A stretch of 64,000 nucleotides of DNA. It comes from CS4-C045 sp963844115 (GTDB lineage: Bacteria > Planctomycetota > Planctomycetia > Pirellulales > UBA7805). The translations under genes were made by a program, and so were the position numbers. Below the pieces are notes generated by a model. The model did not search any database, was not told the DNA's origin, and was given only the letters and a program-made list of their open reading frames with translations. Location: assembly GCA_963844115.1 (NCBI GenBank), contig CAWJNN010000047.1:1-64000 (forward strand), given 5' to 3'. Positions 42,883 to 54,508 of the stretch are shown piece by piece (position 1 is the stretch's first letter; each line of letters starts with the position of its first letter).

Positions 42883-44016
42883 ATGTTCGGACATCGGATC
42901 ACACTGTTTCGGCTGATGGGCTTCGCTGTACGGGTCGACGCCAGCTGGATCGTGATTGCGCTGGTCGTCACCTGGACGCTGGCTACCGGCGTTTTTCCTC
43001 ACTATTACAAGGGGCTCCCAAATGCTACGTATTGGTGGATGGGTGTGGGGGGAATGCTGGGGCTGTTTGCTTCGATCGTGTTTCACGAGCTGAGTCACTC
43101 GCTGGTCGCCCGCCAATTCGGGATCGAAATGAAGGGGATTACGCTGTTCATCTTTGGCGGCGTCGCGGAAATGGAGAACGAGCCGCCGAATCCCAAGTCA
43201 GAATTCTTGATGGCCATCGCGGGACCGCTGGCCAGCTACTTTTTATGCGCCGCGCTGTACGGCGCCGTGGTCCTGGGAAGCACGCTCGGCTGGGCCGTGC
43301 CGGTGCTGGCGACGCTGCGTTATGTCGCCTACATGAACGGCATCCTGGCGACGTTCAATTTGATCCCCGCCTTCCCGCTCGATGGGGGCCGCGTCCTGCG
43401 GGCGATTCTGTGGGGGTGGAAGAACAACGTCCGCTGGGCCACACGCGTGACTTCGCAAATGGGCAGCGCGTTTGGCACGGTCCTGATCATGCTCGGTATC
43501 CTCAGTATCCTGAGGGGGTTGTTGCTGTCCGGAATGTGGTGGTGCCTGATCGGGATCTTTGTCCGTGGTGCCGCGGCAATGTCCTACCAGCAGCTGGTAA
43601 TTCGAAAGGCCCTGGAAGGCGAGTCGGTCCGGCGGTTCATGTCGACCGACGTGGTCACGGTCCCGGCATCGCTCTCGGTGGCCGACTTTGTCGACGACTA
43701 CGTCTACCAGTACCATCACAAGATGTTCCCGGTCATCGACGATGGACAGCTGTTGGGGTGCGTCACGACACGGCAGGTCAAAGAAGTTTCTCGTGACCAG
43801 TGGCCGCTCCGCCGCGTCGGGGACCTGGCCAGCGAATGTTCACCAGAAAACACGATCGACGCGGGCGCCGACGCGACGCAGGCCCTGGCGAAGATGAGCG
43901 GTACCGACTATGCCCGGCTGATGGTCATGGAAGATGAGGAATTAGTGGGCGTTCTGGCTTTGAAGGACATGCTGAAGTTCATCGAGCTGAAAGTCGACCT
44001 GGAAGGGGGCGAGTAG
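42883..44016 (+). CDS. Site-2 protease-like M50 metalloprotease with CBS domains
   Basis: A 377-residue membrane protein starting MFGHRITLFRLMGFAVRVDA. The zinc motif is SIVFHELSHSLVARQFG (HExxH) and the third ligand lies in NLIPAFPLDGGRVLRAILWG. About six helices are followed by a cytoplasmic pair of CBS domains (from about residue 250: FMSTDVVTVPASLSVADFVD, later LMVMEDEELVGVLALKDML). S2P enzymes cut membrane-bound regulators within the bilayer; in this CBS-bearing class nucleotide binding may gate activity. Starts within the bacterial stress set; the next gene is convergent. Confidence 0.9.
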   Translation: MFGHRITLFRLMGFAVRVDASWIVIALVVTWTLATGVFPHYYKGLPNATYWWMGVGGMLGLFASIVFHELSHSLVARQFGIEMKGITLFIFGGVAEMENEPPNPKSEFLMAIAGPLASYFLCAALYGAVVLGSTLGWAVPVLATLRYVAYMNGILATFNLIPAFPLDGGRVLRAILWGWKNNVRWATRVTSQMGSAFGTVLIMLGILSILRGLLLSGMWWCLIGIFVRGAAAMSYQQLVIRKALEGESVRRFMSTDVVTVPASLSVADFVDDYVYQYHHKMFPVIDDGQLLGCVTTRQVKEVSRDQWPLRRVGDLASECSPENTIDAGADATQALAKMSGTDYARLMVMEDEELVGVLALKDMLKFIELKVDLEGGE

Positions 44017-44036
44017 TGCCGAGAAAAACCTCCAAC

Positions 44037-44393
44037 TCAACAGACGGGCAGCTCGCCGCGCAGCAAGCGTTTGATAAACTTCGGAATGGCAGCGATCTCC
44101 TCCTGGATGATGGCGCATGCGCGCGACTCGACGTCCGGCAGCACTGCGTCCTGGGCGAGCACTACCTGCGCCGAGGAAAACCACGGCAGTTCGATGGGGC
44201 GACCGATCTGGCTGCATAGCCAGACGTAAGCTTCCTCGACTGCGTCCAGCTCTCGATAAACGCGATTGGCGATCTGGTAACTGAGCAGGTTGTAGATTTT
44301 GCCGACGTGGCTGGCGGGGTTCTTTCCAGCGCCGGCTCCGTTGCTCGAGGGCCGGTTGAGGCTGATGACACCGCAGCGTACGGTCAAAATATT
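44037..44393 (-). pseudogene. C-terminal fragment of archaeal-type methionine adenosyltransferase
   Basis: The leftward frame encodes GVISLNRPSSNGAGAGKNPA, SHVGKIYNLLSYQIANRVY and VEEAYVWLCSQIGRPIELPW, ending LRGELPVC. These match the C-terminal part of the archaeal-type S-adenosylmethionine synthetase (PF01941 family), distinct from bacterial MetK. About 280 residues upstream are missing, replaced by an integrase relic. The domain type is uncommon in bacteria. Confidence 0.75.
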
Positions 44394-44397
44394 GAAA

Positions 44398-44515
44398 CCG
44401 CGTGGAAGTTCTTTGGCAATTTACTCTTAGCTGCGTTCAATTCCTGTTGCTGGCGATTGACCCAACCAGCGAGAACGACAAAATAGAGTTGCCGCGGTTG
44501 GAGGATGAACTTCAT
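44398..44515 (-). pseudogene. Integrase N-terminal relic
   Basis: MKFILQPRQLYFVVLAGWVN then RQQQELNAAK, closely parallel to MNYVLQPWQLAFAILSGWVH of the integrase at 8.3-9.0 kb. Only about 30 residues survive. It abuts the methionine adenosyltransferase fragment and marks where an insertion or deletion removed the rest of that gene. Confidence 0.65.
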
Positions 44516-44895
44516 GATCGTACCGTGTTGGTGAAGTGCGTGGGAGCCACATTCACCTTTGATCGACCACTTCCGCGATTCAACGGGGCACGACCGTCGT
44601 AGCGCTGTGATTCTTCCCCAGGCGCGCCGATTGTGCGTTCTGCATCGCCTTTGCGGCGGGGGTGTCGCGATCAAAGTCGGCCGAAATCCATGCGATGCAC
44701 AAAAAAAGTCCAGAAACCATCGGCACTTGACGGTCGCCAGAGTTTTCTGACCCCACGGGATAGGTAGGTGCCCAACAGAGAGACCAGCGTGTGTGAGCAA
44801 CAACGAATGCCACGACAAATTCGTTAAATATCCTTCTCGGCGTGGTATTGAAGCCGATCGACCGGGAGCCGACGAACGCTCACGGATGGAGAAGC

Positions 44896-47625
44896 ATGAC
44901 CCAACGAAAACAACCTATTCCGGTCTGGCATTCGCTTGCCTTGGCCGATGTTTCTAAGCAACTCGATGCGAGCGAACGTGGTCTCAGTGAGGACGAGGCC
45001 AACGTGCGGCTGAGTGAATACGGACCGAACAAGTTGCCGCAGAAGCCGCCGGCTGCATTGTGGCAGATCGTGCTGCGGCAGTTTACCAGCCCGCTAATCT
45101 ATATTCTTGCTCTTGGCGGCCGTTGTTTCCGTGGCAATCGGCGACGTGAAGGATGCAGCTTTTATCGCTGGTGTGTTGGTCTTGAACGCCGTCATCGGTG
45201 CCTACCAGGAGTGGAAGGCTGAACAGAGCAGCCACGCGCTGCGGAAGCTTCTCCAAATCCGCGCCTCCGTGCATCGAGACGGTGAAGTGCGTGAGATCAA
45301 TGCGGAGGATGTCGTGCCTGGCGATATCGTCTTGTTGGAATCAGGAAACCGCGTGCCCGCGGATATTCGCCTGCTTGTCAGCTCATGGGTTGGAAGCGGA
45401 CGAGTCGCTGTTGACCGGCGAATCATTGCCGGTGCTGAAGGATCCGGCTTGGGATGGTGCCGAGACAATTCCGGTCGCGGATCGGCTGAACATGGCATAC
45501 GCCGGTGCGATTGTGACTCGCGGGCGAGCCAAGGGGCTCGTCGTGGCCACTGGCACGGCGACTAGCGTTGGTCAATTGGCACTTGACGTACTGGGCGAAG
45601 CTGGCGGCAAGCCGCCGCTCTTGGTACGGATGGAGCGGTTTACCCGTGTGATCGCGGTCGCGGTGCTTGTGGCTGCGGTGATGATCGGCGTCCTGGGCGT
45701 TACCCTTGGTGGCTATTCGCCAACGGAAATGTTCATGTTCACGATCGCGATGGCGGTCTCGGCGATTCCGGAAGGACTGCCCGTGGCGATGACCGTAGCG
45801 CTTGCGATTGCCACGACGCGGATGGCTCGTCGTGGGTTGATCGTACGACGGCTGACAGCGGTCGAAGGTCTGGGAAGCTGCACACTGATTGCCACGGACA
45901 AGACGGGCACGTTGACGTGCAATGAACTGACCGTCCGCGAAGTGCGGTTGCCCGGCGGCGAGGTGTTTCAAGTCACCGGCGAGGGCTTCGTGCCTCATGG
46001 CGAAGTGCTACTCGGCGAAAAGCCAATCGAGCCGGGAAGCCATGAACCGCTGGAGTGGTTGACGCGGGCGGGCATACTCTGCAACGAGGCCGACCTTCAT
46101 CACCGCAACGGCGATTGGGTGTGGCGAGGCGACGCGGTGGATGTCGCTTTCTTGTCGTTCGGCCACAAGTTGGGCTGGAATCACGAAGGCACTCTCGATC
46201 TCCATCCGCAAGTCAATCAGATTCCCTTCGAACCCGAGTATCAGTTTGCGGCCTCGTTCAACGCGGTCGACAACGGTGTATCGGTCTTCGTCAAAGGCGG
46301 ACCCGAGCGGGTGTTGGCAATGTGCAGTGAATCGAGTTGCACGGAGTTTGACCGGACTGAACTGGAAGCGACCGCCATACGCATGGCCGCGCAAGGTTTT
46401 CGGGTCCTCGCTTTGGCAGACAAGTTCCTTGCCGAAACGATCACGCCAGAGGATGTCCCGCCGGCTCCCAATGACCTGCGGTTTCTTGGCTTTGTTGGCA
46501 TGATCGACCCACTTCGACCTGGCGTGAAGGACGCCGTCCAGGACTGTAACGAAGCCGGTGTTTCGGTGTCGATGATCACGGGCGACCATCGCGTCACGGC
46601 ATTGGCGATTGCGCGCGATCTCGGGTTGGCTCAGGACGAAAGCCAAGTAATGACGGGCACCGAGTTGCAGGAAAATACGCCGGAAGAGCTGAGCGAAATC
46701 GTTGGCCGTATTCGAGTCTTCGCCCGTGTGGCTCCGCGACAGAAGCTGCAAATCGTAGAAGCGGCCCAGAAAGCCGGACATTTCGTTGCCGTGACTGGTG
46801 ACGGAGTGAACGATGCACCGGCTTTGCGCGTCGCGAATATCGGCGTGGCGATGGGAAAGAGCGGCACTGACGTGGCGCGTGAGGCCGCCGAACTCGTAAT
46901 CAGCGACGACAATTTTGCGACGATTGTCGGTGGTGTCGAAGAAGGCCGTGTCGCGTACGACAACATTCGCAAGGTGATCTATCTTCTGATCTCGACGGGT
47001 GCTGCCGAGTTGGTGCTGATGGCGTTGGCGATTGCTACAGGCACACCCTATCTGCCACTGCTGCCGGTTCAACTGCTGTGGCTGAACCTGGTGACCAACG
47101 GGATTCAGGATGTCGCGCTCGCGTTCGAGCCGAACGAAGGTGGCGTCTTGCTGCGCAAACCCCGTTCGCCAAGCGAACGGATCTTCAATCAATTGATGAT
47201 CGAACGCACGATCGTCGCGGCGCTGGTCATGGGCGTCATCGGTTTTCTCACATTCCGCTGGTTCCTACCCGACGGGGCAAGCGATGCGGAAGTCGCCTCG
47301 GCTCGGAACGCACTGCTGTTGTTGATGGTGCTGTTTGAGAACATCCACATCGGAAACTGTCGCTCGGAAACAAAGTCCGCCTTGGTGTTGTCGCCGCTAC
47401 GCAGCCCGATCTTGTTGGCAGGCACGATCACGGCGTTCCTGATTCACGTTGGCAGCCATGCACACGCCGTTCGGCCAAATGTTATTAGAGGCTGAGCCCG
47501 TCGCGCTAAAGAACTGGGGCATCTTGTTCCTCTTGGCGCTTACGATCTTTCCAGTGATGGAACTGCACAAATGGACTTGGAACATGCGGCATCGGGAACA
47601 ACTTCAGACTGAGTCCGCCCGATAG
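44896..47625 (+). CDS. P2-type cation-transporting ATPase with three frameshifts
   Basis: About 910 residues, full length for calcium/PMR1-like pumps. Motifs in order: cation_ATPase_N (VWHSLALADVSKQLDASERG), LLTGESLPV, helix 4 SAIPEGLPVAMTVALAIATT, phosphorylation site ATDKTGTLTCNE, KGGPERVL, DPLRPGVKDAVQ, MITGDHRVTALAIA, VTGDGVNDAPALRVANIGVA and the C-terminal helices. PEGLP in helix 4 fits calcium or manganese pumps, though related bacterial pumps move other cations. Shifts at about 45110, 45378 and 47455 must be corrected to read it through to the TAG at 47625. The ATG at 44896 follows GGAG. Confidence 0.85.
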
Positions 47626-47662
47626 CCATGTCCGCAGCAACAGTATCCTTGGAGGTTAGTAC

Positions 47663-50034
47663 ATGTCGAATCCAATATCCGCCGAAGAACTCAAACACAT
47701 CGACGCCTATTGGCGGGCAGCGAACTATTTGTCGGTCGGCCAGATCTATCTGTTCGACAATCCGCTGCTGAAGGAATCGTTGACGAAAGAGCACATTAAG
47801 CCCCGGCTGCTCGGCCATTGGGGAACGACACCCGGTTTGAATTTTATCTATGTCCATCTGAATCGCGTTATCAAGAAGCATGATTTAAGCATGCTCTACA
47901 TTACCGGGCCGGGACACGGTGGGCCGGGACTGGTGGCCAATACCTATCTGGAAGGCACGTACACCGAGCACTATCCGAACGTCACGCAGGATGAAGCCGG
48001 CATGAAGCGGCTGTTCAAGCAGTTCAGCTTTCCCGGCGGAATCCCCAGTCACGTCGCGCCGGAAACGCCCGGCAGCATCCACGAAGGGGGCGAACTCGGC
48101 TATGCCTTGTCGCACGCATTCGGGGCGGCTTTCGACAATCCAGACTTGATCGTCGCCTGCGTGATGGGTGACGGTGAGGCGGAAACGGGACCGTTGGCGA
48201 CAAGCTGGCATTCAAACAAGTTCCTCAATCCGATTCACGACGGCGTGGTCCTGCCGATTCTTCACCTGAACGGTTACAAGATCGCCAACCCCACGGTGCT
48301 GGCCCGCATCAGTCACGACGAACTGGACCATCTGTTGCGTGGCTACGGATACACGCCGTATTTCGTCGAAGGCGACGATCCGGAAAAGATGCATCAGCTG
48401 ATGGCCGAGACAATGGACCAGAGTCACGGCAGAGATTCAGCGGATCACGCGCCACGCTCGACAGAACAACGATGCGATGCGGCCACGCTGGCCGATGATT
48501 GTGCTGCGGACGCCGAAGGGTTGGACTTGCCCCCGAGAAGTCGATGGCAAGCAGGTCGAAGATAGCTGGCGCAGCCACCAGGTGCCGATGGGCGAAATGC
48601 ACGAGAAGCCGGACCATGTCACGTTGCTTGAACAATGGATGAAAAGCTACAGGCCGGAGGAATTGTTTGACGACGACGGCTGTCTGCGACCGGAACTGGC
48701 CGCTCTTGCGCCCAGCGGCGAGCGGCGCATGGGAGCCAACCCACACGCCAACGGCGGGATGCTGATGAAGAGTCTGCGATTGCCGGAATTTCGCGATTAC
48801 GCGATCGAGGTACAACATCCCGGCAGTGTCGCGGCCGAGGCCACGCGAGTGCAGGGCAAGTTCATCCGCGACGTGATGAAGCTCAATCTGCAAGTCACGC
48901 AACTTCCGCATCTTCAGCCCCGACGAAAATGCCTCGAACCGCTGGGGCGACGTGTTCGAAGTCACCAGCCGCGGCTTCGTGGGCGACATCTTGCCAACCG
49001 ACGACCACATTTCTCCTGACGGTCGCGTGATGGAAATGCTCTCGGAACACCAGTGCCAGGGCTGGCTGGAAGGCTACCTGCTGACCGGCCGCCACGGTTT
49101 CTTCAATTGCTACGAGGCGTTCATTCACATTATCGATTCGATGTTCAACCAGCACGCCAAGTGGCTCAAGGTGTGCAACGACATCCCCTGGCGGCGGCCC
49201 ATCGCTTCGCTCAACTATTTGCTGTCGTCACACGTCTGGCGTCAGGATCACAACGGCTTCAGCCATCAAGACCCCGGCTTCATCGATCACGTGGTAAACA
49301 AGAAAGCGGAGATCATTCGAGTCTATCTGCCGCCTGACGCGAATTGTCTGTTGTCGGTAACCGACCATTGCCTGCGAAGCCGTAACTATGTGAACGTGAT
49401 CGTGGCGGGAAAACAGCCGTCACCTCAATGGCTGACGATGGACCAGGCCGTCAAGCACTGCACTGCGGGTATCAGTATTTGGGATTGGGCGAGCAACGAC
49501 CAGGGAAGCGAACCGGACGTCGTGATGGCTTGCTGCGGCGACATCCCGACGCTCGAAACCCTGGCTGCCGTGGATATCATCCGCAGCGAGTTGCCTGACG
49601 TGAAGGTCCGCGTGATCAACGTTGTCAACCTGATGAAACTCCAAGATCCGCGCGAACATCCCCACGGACTTTCGGACAAGGAATTCGACGTCATGTTCAC
49701 CAGGGACAAGCCGATCATCTTCGCGTTTCACGGCTATCCCTGGCTGATCCATCGGCTCACGTATCGACGGACCAATCATAAAAACATTCACGTGCGCGGC
49801 TACAAAGAAGAGGGCACGACAACGACGCCGTTCGACATGGTGGTGTTGAACGACTTGGATCGCTTTCATCTTGTCGAGGATGTGATTGACCGCGTGCCGG
49901 AACTGGGAGCCAGGGCCGCCTACACGAAGCAAGCAATTCGTGACAAACTGATCGCGCACAAACATTACATCGCTCAACACGGCCAGGACATGCCGGAGAT
50001 TCGGAACTGGACCTGGCCGCGAGCTGGGCAGTAG
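47663..50034 (+). CDS. xfp: Phosphoketolase (xylulose-5-P/fructose-6-P) with two frameshifts
   Basis: About 790 residues, the family's usual length. Features are SVGQIYLFDNPLL, GHWGTTPGLNFIYVHLNR, the TPP/phosphate motif ITGPGHGGPGLVANTYLEGT, GIPSHVAPETPGSIHEGGEL, MGDGEAETGPLATSWHSNKF, LHLNGYKIANPTVLAR, then after a shift at about 48422 PMIVLRTPKGWTCP, and after another at about 48895 FRIFSPDENASNRWGDVFE. The C-terminal half is intact. It splits sugar phosphates with phosphate into acetyl phosphate, feeding the acetate kinase gene 10 bases downstream. A GGAGG site precedes the start. Confidence 0.9.
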
Positions 50035-50044
50035 GCAATATCCG

Positions 50045-51250
50045 ATGAGTATTCTGGTCCTGAACGCTGGTTCGAGCACCTTGAAATTCGCCATCTTCGA
50101 CGATGCAGCGAACAGCGAGCTTGCTGGCGGCGTGGTTGAATGGCCAGATAGTGGAAAAACCGCCAAACTGACATTTCGATCTCCCAATGCTGACGACAGG
50201 CGTATTACGAAGGACGACGACGACGTTGGCTGGATTCTCCGCACGTTGAGCGAAAACGGCCTCGATGAGCCGATTCGGGCGGTTGGGCATCGGGTGGTTC
50301 ATGGCGGCACCGATTTCGTGCAGCCAACCCTAATTGATAAACGAGTCAGTCGGTCCTTAGAGCGAATCTCCGACCTTGCTCCACTGCACAATCCACCGGC
50401 ATTAGCGACGATCAAGGCGGCGAGCACAACACTCCCGGATGCGGCTCAAGTCGCAGTGTTTGATACGGCCTTCTTCGCCGACCTCCCACCACGCGCATTT
50501 TTGTATCCGGTCCCATACGAGTGGTACGCGCAGTACGGCATCCGCCGCTTCGGGTTTCACGGGATCAGTCACGCGTACTGCGCCGGTCGCGCCGCCGAAC
50601 TACTCGGCCGGAAAGGTGATGGTTCGCTCCGATTGGTTATGTGCCACCTGGGCAACGGTTGCTCAGCGACGGCAGTGCAAGGGGGCCGTCCGGTGGCAAC
50701 CACGATGGGTTTTACGCCGATGGAGGGTTTGATGATGGGTACGCGTTGCGGTTCGATCGATCCCGGAATTCTGATCAATTTGCTTCAGCAACATGGCTTC
50801 GATGTGGATCGGCTTGAAGCAAGTTTGAATGGTCGCTCTGGCTTGCTAGGCATCTCAGGTGTTTCTTCCGACTTTCGTCAGGTTGAACAGGCTGCTGGTT
50901 CGAATAACCAGCGGGCCCAACTTGCAATAGAGATGTTCTCCGACCGGGTACGATCAACAATCGGTTCACTGGCGGTAACACTTGGCGGCGTAGATGGCCT
51001 GGTCTTTACAGCCGGTATCGGCGAATACTCTGTCGCCATGCGGACTCATGTGTGCAGCGGGCTTCAATGTCTTGGTCTGCACCTTGACGAGAACAAGAAC
51101 CAATCCAGATCGGCGGATGCTGATATCGCAACCACTCAGTCGCCGGGCCGTATTTTGCTCATTCGGACATGCGAGGAGCGCATGATTGCCCAAGAAGTAC
51201 AGCGACTCATCGAACGATTAGCACCTGTTAACGGCGAGGAAAACCAATGA
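50045..51250 (+). CDS. ackA: Acetate kinase
   Basis: A 401-residue protein: ILVLNAGSSTLKFAIFD at the start, VGHRVVHGGTDF, VFDTAFFADLPPRAFLYPVP, RRFGFHGISHAYCAGRAAEL, CHLGNGCSATAVQGGRP, TTMGFTPMEGLMMGTRCGSI and VFTAGIGEYSVAMR. It makes ATP and acetate from acetyl phosphate. The start is 10 bases after phosphoketolase, so the pair forms a phosphoketolase-acetate ATP-yielding route. A cysteine (MGTRCG) replaces the more common Ser/Thr. Its stop overlaps the next gene's ATG. Confidence 0.95.
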   Translation: MSILVLNAGSSTLKFAIFDDAANSELAGGVVEWPDSGKTAKLTFRSPNADDRRITKDDDDVGWILRTLSENGLDEPIRAVGHRVVHGGTDFVQPTLIDKRVSRSLERISDLAPLHNPPALATIKAASTTLPDAAQVAVFDTAFFADLPPRAFLYPVPYEWYAQYGIRRFGFHGISHAYCAGRAAELLGRKGDGSLRLVMCHLGNGCSATAVQGGRPVATTMGFTPMEGLMMGTRCGSIDPGILINLLQQHGFDVDRLEASLNGRSGLLGISGVSSDFRQVEQAAGSNNQRAQLAIEMFSDRVRSTIGSLAVTLGGVDGLVFTAGIGEYSVAMRTHVCSGLQCLGLHLDENKNQSRSADADIATTQSPGRILLIRTCEERMIAQEVQRLIERLAPVNGEENQ

Positions 51251-51830
51251 CTCTCCTTGTGATCTCGGTGCCGGTCGTTCTCCTGGTGTCGGCTGCCTGT
51301 TCGGTGAGCGAAGCTGCGCTGTACGCAGTACGGCGGACGTATGTCAGGCAGATTGCGGAACAAGGCAGCCGAGCTGGTACGTTGTTACTCCGATTCAAAA
51401 ACAACATGGAATAGCCGATCTCTGCAATCTTGATCGTGAATACTGTCGCCAACACGGCCGGCGCTGCGGTGGCCGGCGCTCGAGCGCACGTTCTATTTGG
51501 CGATGCGGCCCTAATCTGGTTTTCGCGCACGTTCACGCTGTGCGTTCTTTTTTTCTCCGAAATCATGCCCAAGATCGTGGGCGTCGCATATAGTCGTCCG
51601 GTTTCGCGAGCTGTCGCCAAGCCATGGGCGGCCGGAATCGCGATGCTGTTTCCCGTCATCTGGTTGATTGACAGACTAACGCGTGTACTGAAGCCCGAAC
51701 ATTCGCTCTCGGCGCCGGAAGAGGAAGTAAATCAGCTGGCCATGATCAGCGCCGAAGAAAGCAGCATCATGCCTTACGAGGCCGATCTGGTGCGCAATGT
51801 ATTGCACCTCGTGGGGTTCTCGCGTGCAAA
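51247..51830 (+). pseudogene. DUF21/CNNM-type membrane protein, in-frame stop and truncation
   Basis: The ATG overlaps the acetate kinase stop. It reads MTLLVISVPVVLLVSAACSV, SEAALYAVRRTYVRQIAEQG and LLLRFKNNME, then TAG (51412-51414) where Lys is expected, then PISAILIVNTVANTAGAAVA and SEIMPKIVGVAYSRPVSRAV. This is the CNNM/HlyC transmembrane domain linked to divalent-cation transport. It ends after EESSIMPYEADLVRNVLHL, without the CBS domains. From about 51830 to 52054 nothing is recognisable. Confidence 0.75.
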
Positions 51831-52054
51831 ACGCAAAACCAGATCGACAATCTCTTTGGCTACGCGCGGCCTGCCCACAGATTTACGCTGGTGGGTAACG
51901 GATGTACCGACAAGTCGTCAGGTCAGGGGTTTTTGTCGTGGGCCAGCAAAGGAACGATTCTTGAGATAGCCAACGGCTTCCAGCCCAAAGAGCGTTAAGG
52001 AGAAACGGCCTCGCGTTAGCCGAAAGTGTGTCGCAGACATTTCCGGGACGTGAC

Positions 52055-53119
52055 TCACCGGGGTGGCGGCGGCAGTTGCAGGACGGCCGTCGCGTTAACC
52101 GATTGTAGATAGCCCCTCAATAGCTGGTGCGTGCTGCGGAATTCGTCCCGCTGATTTAAGTTCAAGTATTGCTGCTGGCCGGCGACGGTATCGTAGTGAG
52201 CGAGCACCGCTCGTACATCTTCCACGCGCGGCTGGCCCGCCGGCTGATAAGTTTCGGCAGGCAAAGCAAGATATGCTTTCCATTTGGCGTCCAGGCTGTT
52301 CGCTAAATGGTTCGACGCGGCAGCCAGGCGGGCACGGGTGGCTTCGGTAGTATCGGCCGCGGGCAAAGAACTCACCACAGCTGCCTGTTCCAACGGTACG
52401 ACTGCCAGCGGTTGTACGCCAGTTGCACCCGCTACGTGGCGCGCGACAGTTTCTTGCAGAAGAATTGCCGAGTGCGGTATCAAGGTTGGCACCGGTCGCC
52501 CGTCGGCGGTCACGGAGTTGGTCTGATAGTACTGGGCACTTGCCAGGTTGTCGGCCTGAATCGACGAGCCATCAATGGCGGCGCCTGCGAAGAGGCCGCG
52601 GCTGCGCCATAGGAGAGAATTTCGGCCTGCAATCGCGCATCCGTGGCAGCTGCAGCTTGCCGACCTACGGGCCCGGCGGCGACCGAAACGTCGGCTCCCA
52701 ACGTAAACTTGCCGTTCAAAAATCGATCCACGCTCTTACGTGTCTTGAAGACAAGAATAATATCGCTGGACTGCAAGCCGGCCTGCCAGCCGACGCTACC
52801 ACCGGTCAACGTCACAAAAACGGGCGGCTGCCACGCTCCAGTCGCATCGCGAATAATCGCCACGCCACGACCATGCCGTGCGCCGACGATGAAGCCACCT
52901 TTAACCACCTGCGGAAAAATGGCCACTCCGTGCGCCTTGCAATAGGGTTTGAGGAATCCGGTTCGCGGGGGCGACCATCGTTTCGTTGAGCACGGCGGTT
53001 GCCGAGTTGACGATCCCCTCCTCCACCGGCCCCGCGACGCTCCGCTTTGCGCCAACGCTGTGTGTCGCTGTCAGGACCGTGACGGTAAGTAAAAGGGTTC
53101 GAGTCGAAGATCCAAGCAT
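52055..53119 (-). CDS. SYLF (Ysc84)-domain lipid-binding protein with two frameshifts
   Basis: About 350 residues in three frames joined at about 52950 and 52570. After a signal peptide (TLLLTVTVLTATHSVGA) come ATAVLNETMVAPANRIPQTL and then the SYLF core: GVAIFPQVVKGGFIVGARHG, GVAIIRDATGAWQPPVFVTL, GGSVGWQAGLQSSDIILVF and FTLGADVSVAAGPVGRQAAA. It continues with a Pro/Ala-rich helical tail (52055-52513). SYLF domains bind phosphoinositides or membranes; in bacteria they occur in secreted or periplasmic proteins of unknown role. Confidence 0.82.
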
Positions 53120-53813
53120 CGGACGTTCACTCCCTGTCTAGAGATTTGGTTAGGTAATGTTTTAAAACCATCAGCTGCGGGGCGCTAGCCCACAATTCGG
53201 ACGCCAGAAATCCAGCGCAGGGACTACGCGGTGCGGCTGATTTGGCTGTCCGTCGATCAGCGTTTTCAAACAAAGCCTGGTGGTCAAATGGGAAGTTCCT
53301 GCCGTGGCCAGGCGCGCTCGGACCTTCGCGCGGCAGAGGCCGCGGGATAATAGAGCGAACCTTCCGCCGACGGCAATCTGGATCTATTCAGCTGCAACAG
53401 TAGCACCGCTTGCCACGCCGGATGATCACCGCGACGCGAGACATTTTCTGCGATGGAAAAACCTGGTTTCGTCTAAATGCATCGTGTCGTTCAGTGTGCG
53501 GTAATGACGCACTGCGCGCGTAAATGCCTACTTCCTCGCTGGGTCGTCGAGTGCTATCACTGCAGCGACAGCACTCGTAATTGCTTGCCGCACAAGGATC
53601 TGAAATTGGGCGCAATAAACTTCGGCGGCACCGGCACGTGAGTTGCATTCAGTGCTTGAATAGTTCAAGAGGTGGAGCTGTCGGTTGATTTACGATTTAC
53701 CTTGTCCGACCGAACCAGGCACCTGCGATCTCTCACAACGCGTTTTAACCCGCTCCGGGATACGGGACAGCGATACGTCCCTGGACATTCCGATTTCAAG
53801 GAGGAAAGAAGGC
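53120..53813. other. No recognisable gene
   Basis: Several open frames overlap but none resembles a known protein. A plus-strand frame near 53478-53640 has scattered Cys and His (VVECYHCSDSTRNC), which could be a zinc-binding remnant. The last 15 bases contain the AAGGAGG site of csrA. Confidence 0.4.
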
Positions 53814-54086
53814 ATGTTGGTACTGAGCAGAAGAAGCGGCGAAGCGATTCACATCGGCGGCAAAATCAAAGTGACGATTGTTAAAGCCGGTCCTCACCGC
53901 GTGAAGGTTGGCATCGAGGCCCCCGACGACGTACAGATCCTACGGAGCGAACTGGACGATTGGTCCGAGTTTTCGTGCGAAGTGCCTTCGACGACGAATT
54001 CGCACGACGGTCACGACCTGAACTCAGTGTTGAACGCGTTAATGCCGAATGGCTGTGAAGCAACGTGCTCGCCTAACGGTCGTTGA
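53814..54086 (+). CDS. csrA: Carbon storage regulator CsrA
   Basis: A 90-residue protein. The CsrA core is MLVLSRRSGEAIHIGGKIKV, then VTIVKAGPHRVKVGIEAPDD and VQILRSEL. The start codon is fixed by AAGGAGG 9 bases upstream; upstream in-frame codons are not part of the protein. CsrA binds GGA motifs in mRNA leaders and switches between glycogen storage and use, motility and other traits. The C-terminal about 40 residues (DDWSEFSCEVPSTTNSHDGH...) are longer than usual and not conserved in the core. A link to the glycogen phosphorylase gene in this window is possible. Confidence 0.92.
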   Translation: MLVLSRRSGEAIHIGGKIKVTIVKAGPHRVKVGIEAPDDVQILRSELDDWSEFSCEVPSTTNSHDGHDLNSVLNALMPNGCEATCSPNGR

Positions 54087-54508
54087 ACGGAATGAGGACA
54101 CGCGAGTTTTTCCAACGGGGAAACATCCCAAGGAACCATCCTGATGAGAGCGATGGTTGTGCGAACGATTGGTCTCGCTGGATCTTGTCGAGACGCCGTT
54201 GGTATCGGTTGGACTGCCTGATCCCCCAAGATAGGGAGGTCACAAAAGAAAAGCTCGACCCCTGGTGAATCCGTTCGCCAGTGATCGAGCAGTCGATTGC
54301 CTGCCAATCCATGGCGGGAATTGGAATCATGTCCAAGACGTTGCCACGAGTTCATTCCCTGAACGCGGCCCAATCCGTTTGGCCCGGCAACTCGAGAGAG
54401 TTTGACAATACGCCTAGGAATGCGAAATCGGAGAATCCCCTAGTGAACAAATGCATAGAGAGATTTGCCGACCGTCTGCCTCGTCTTTCAATCAATCTCA
54501 ACTCTCAA
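54087..54508. other. No recognisable gene
   Basis: Short open frames only. Nothing resembles a known protein or RNA. Confidence 0.4.
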
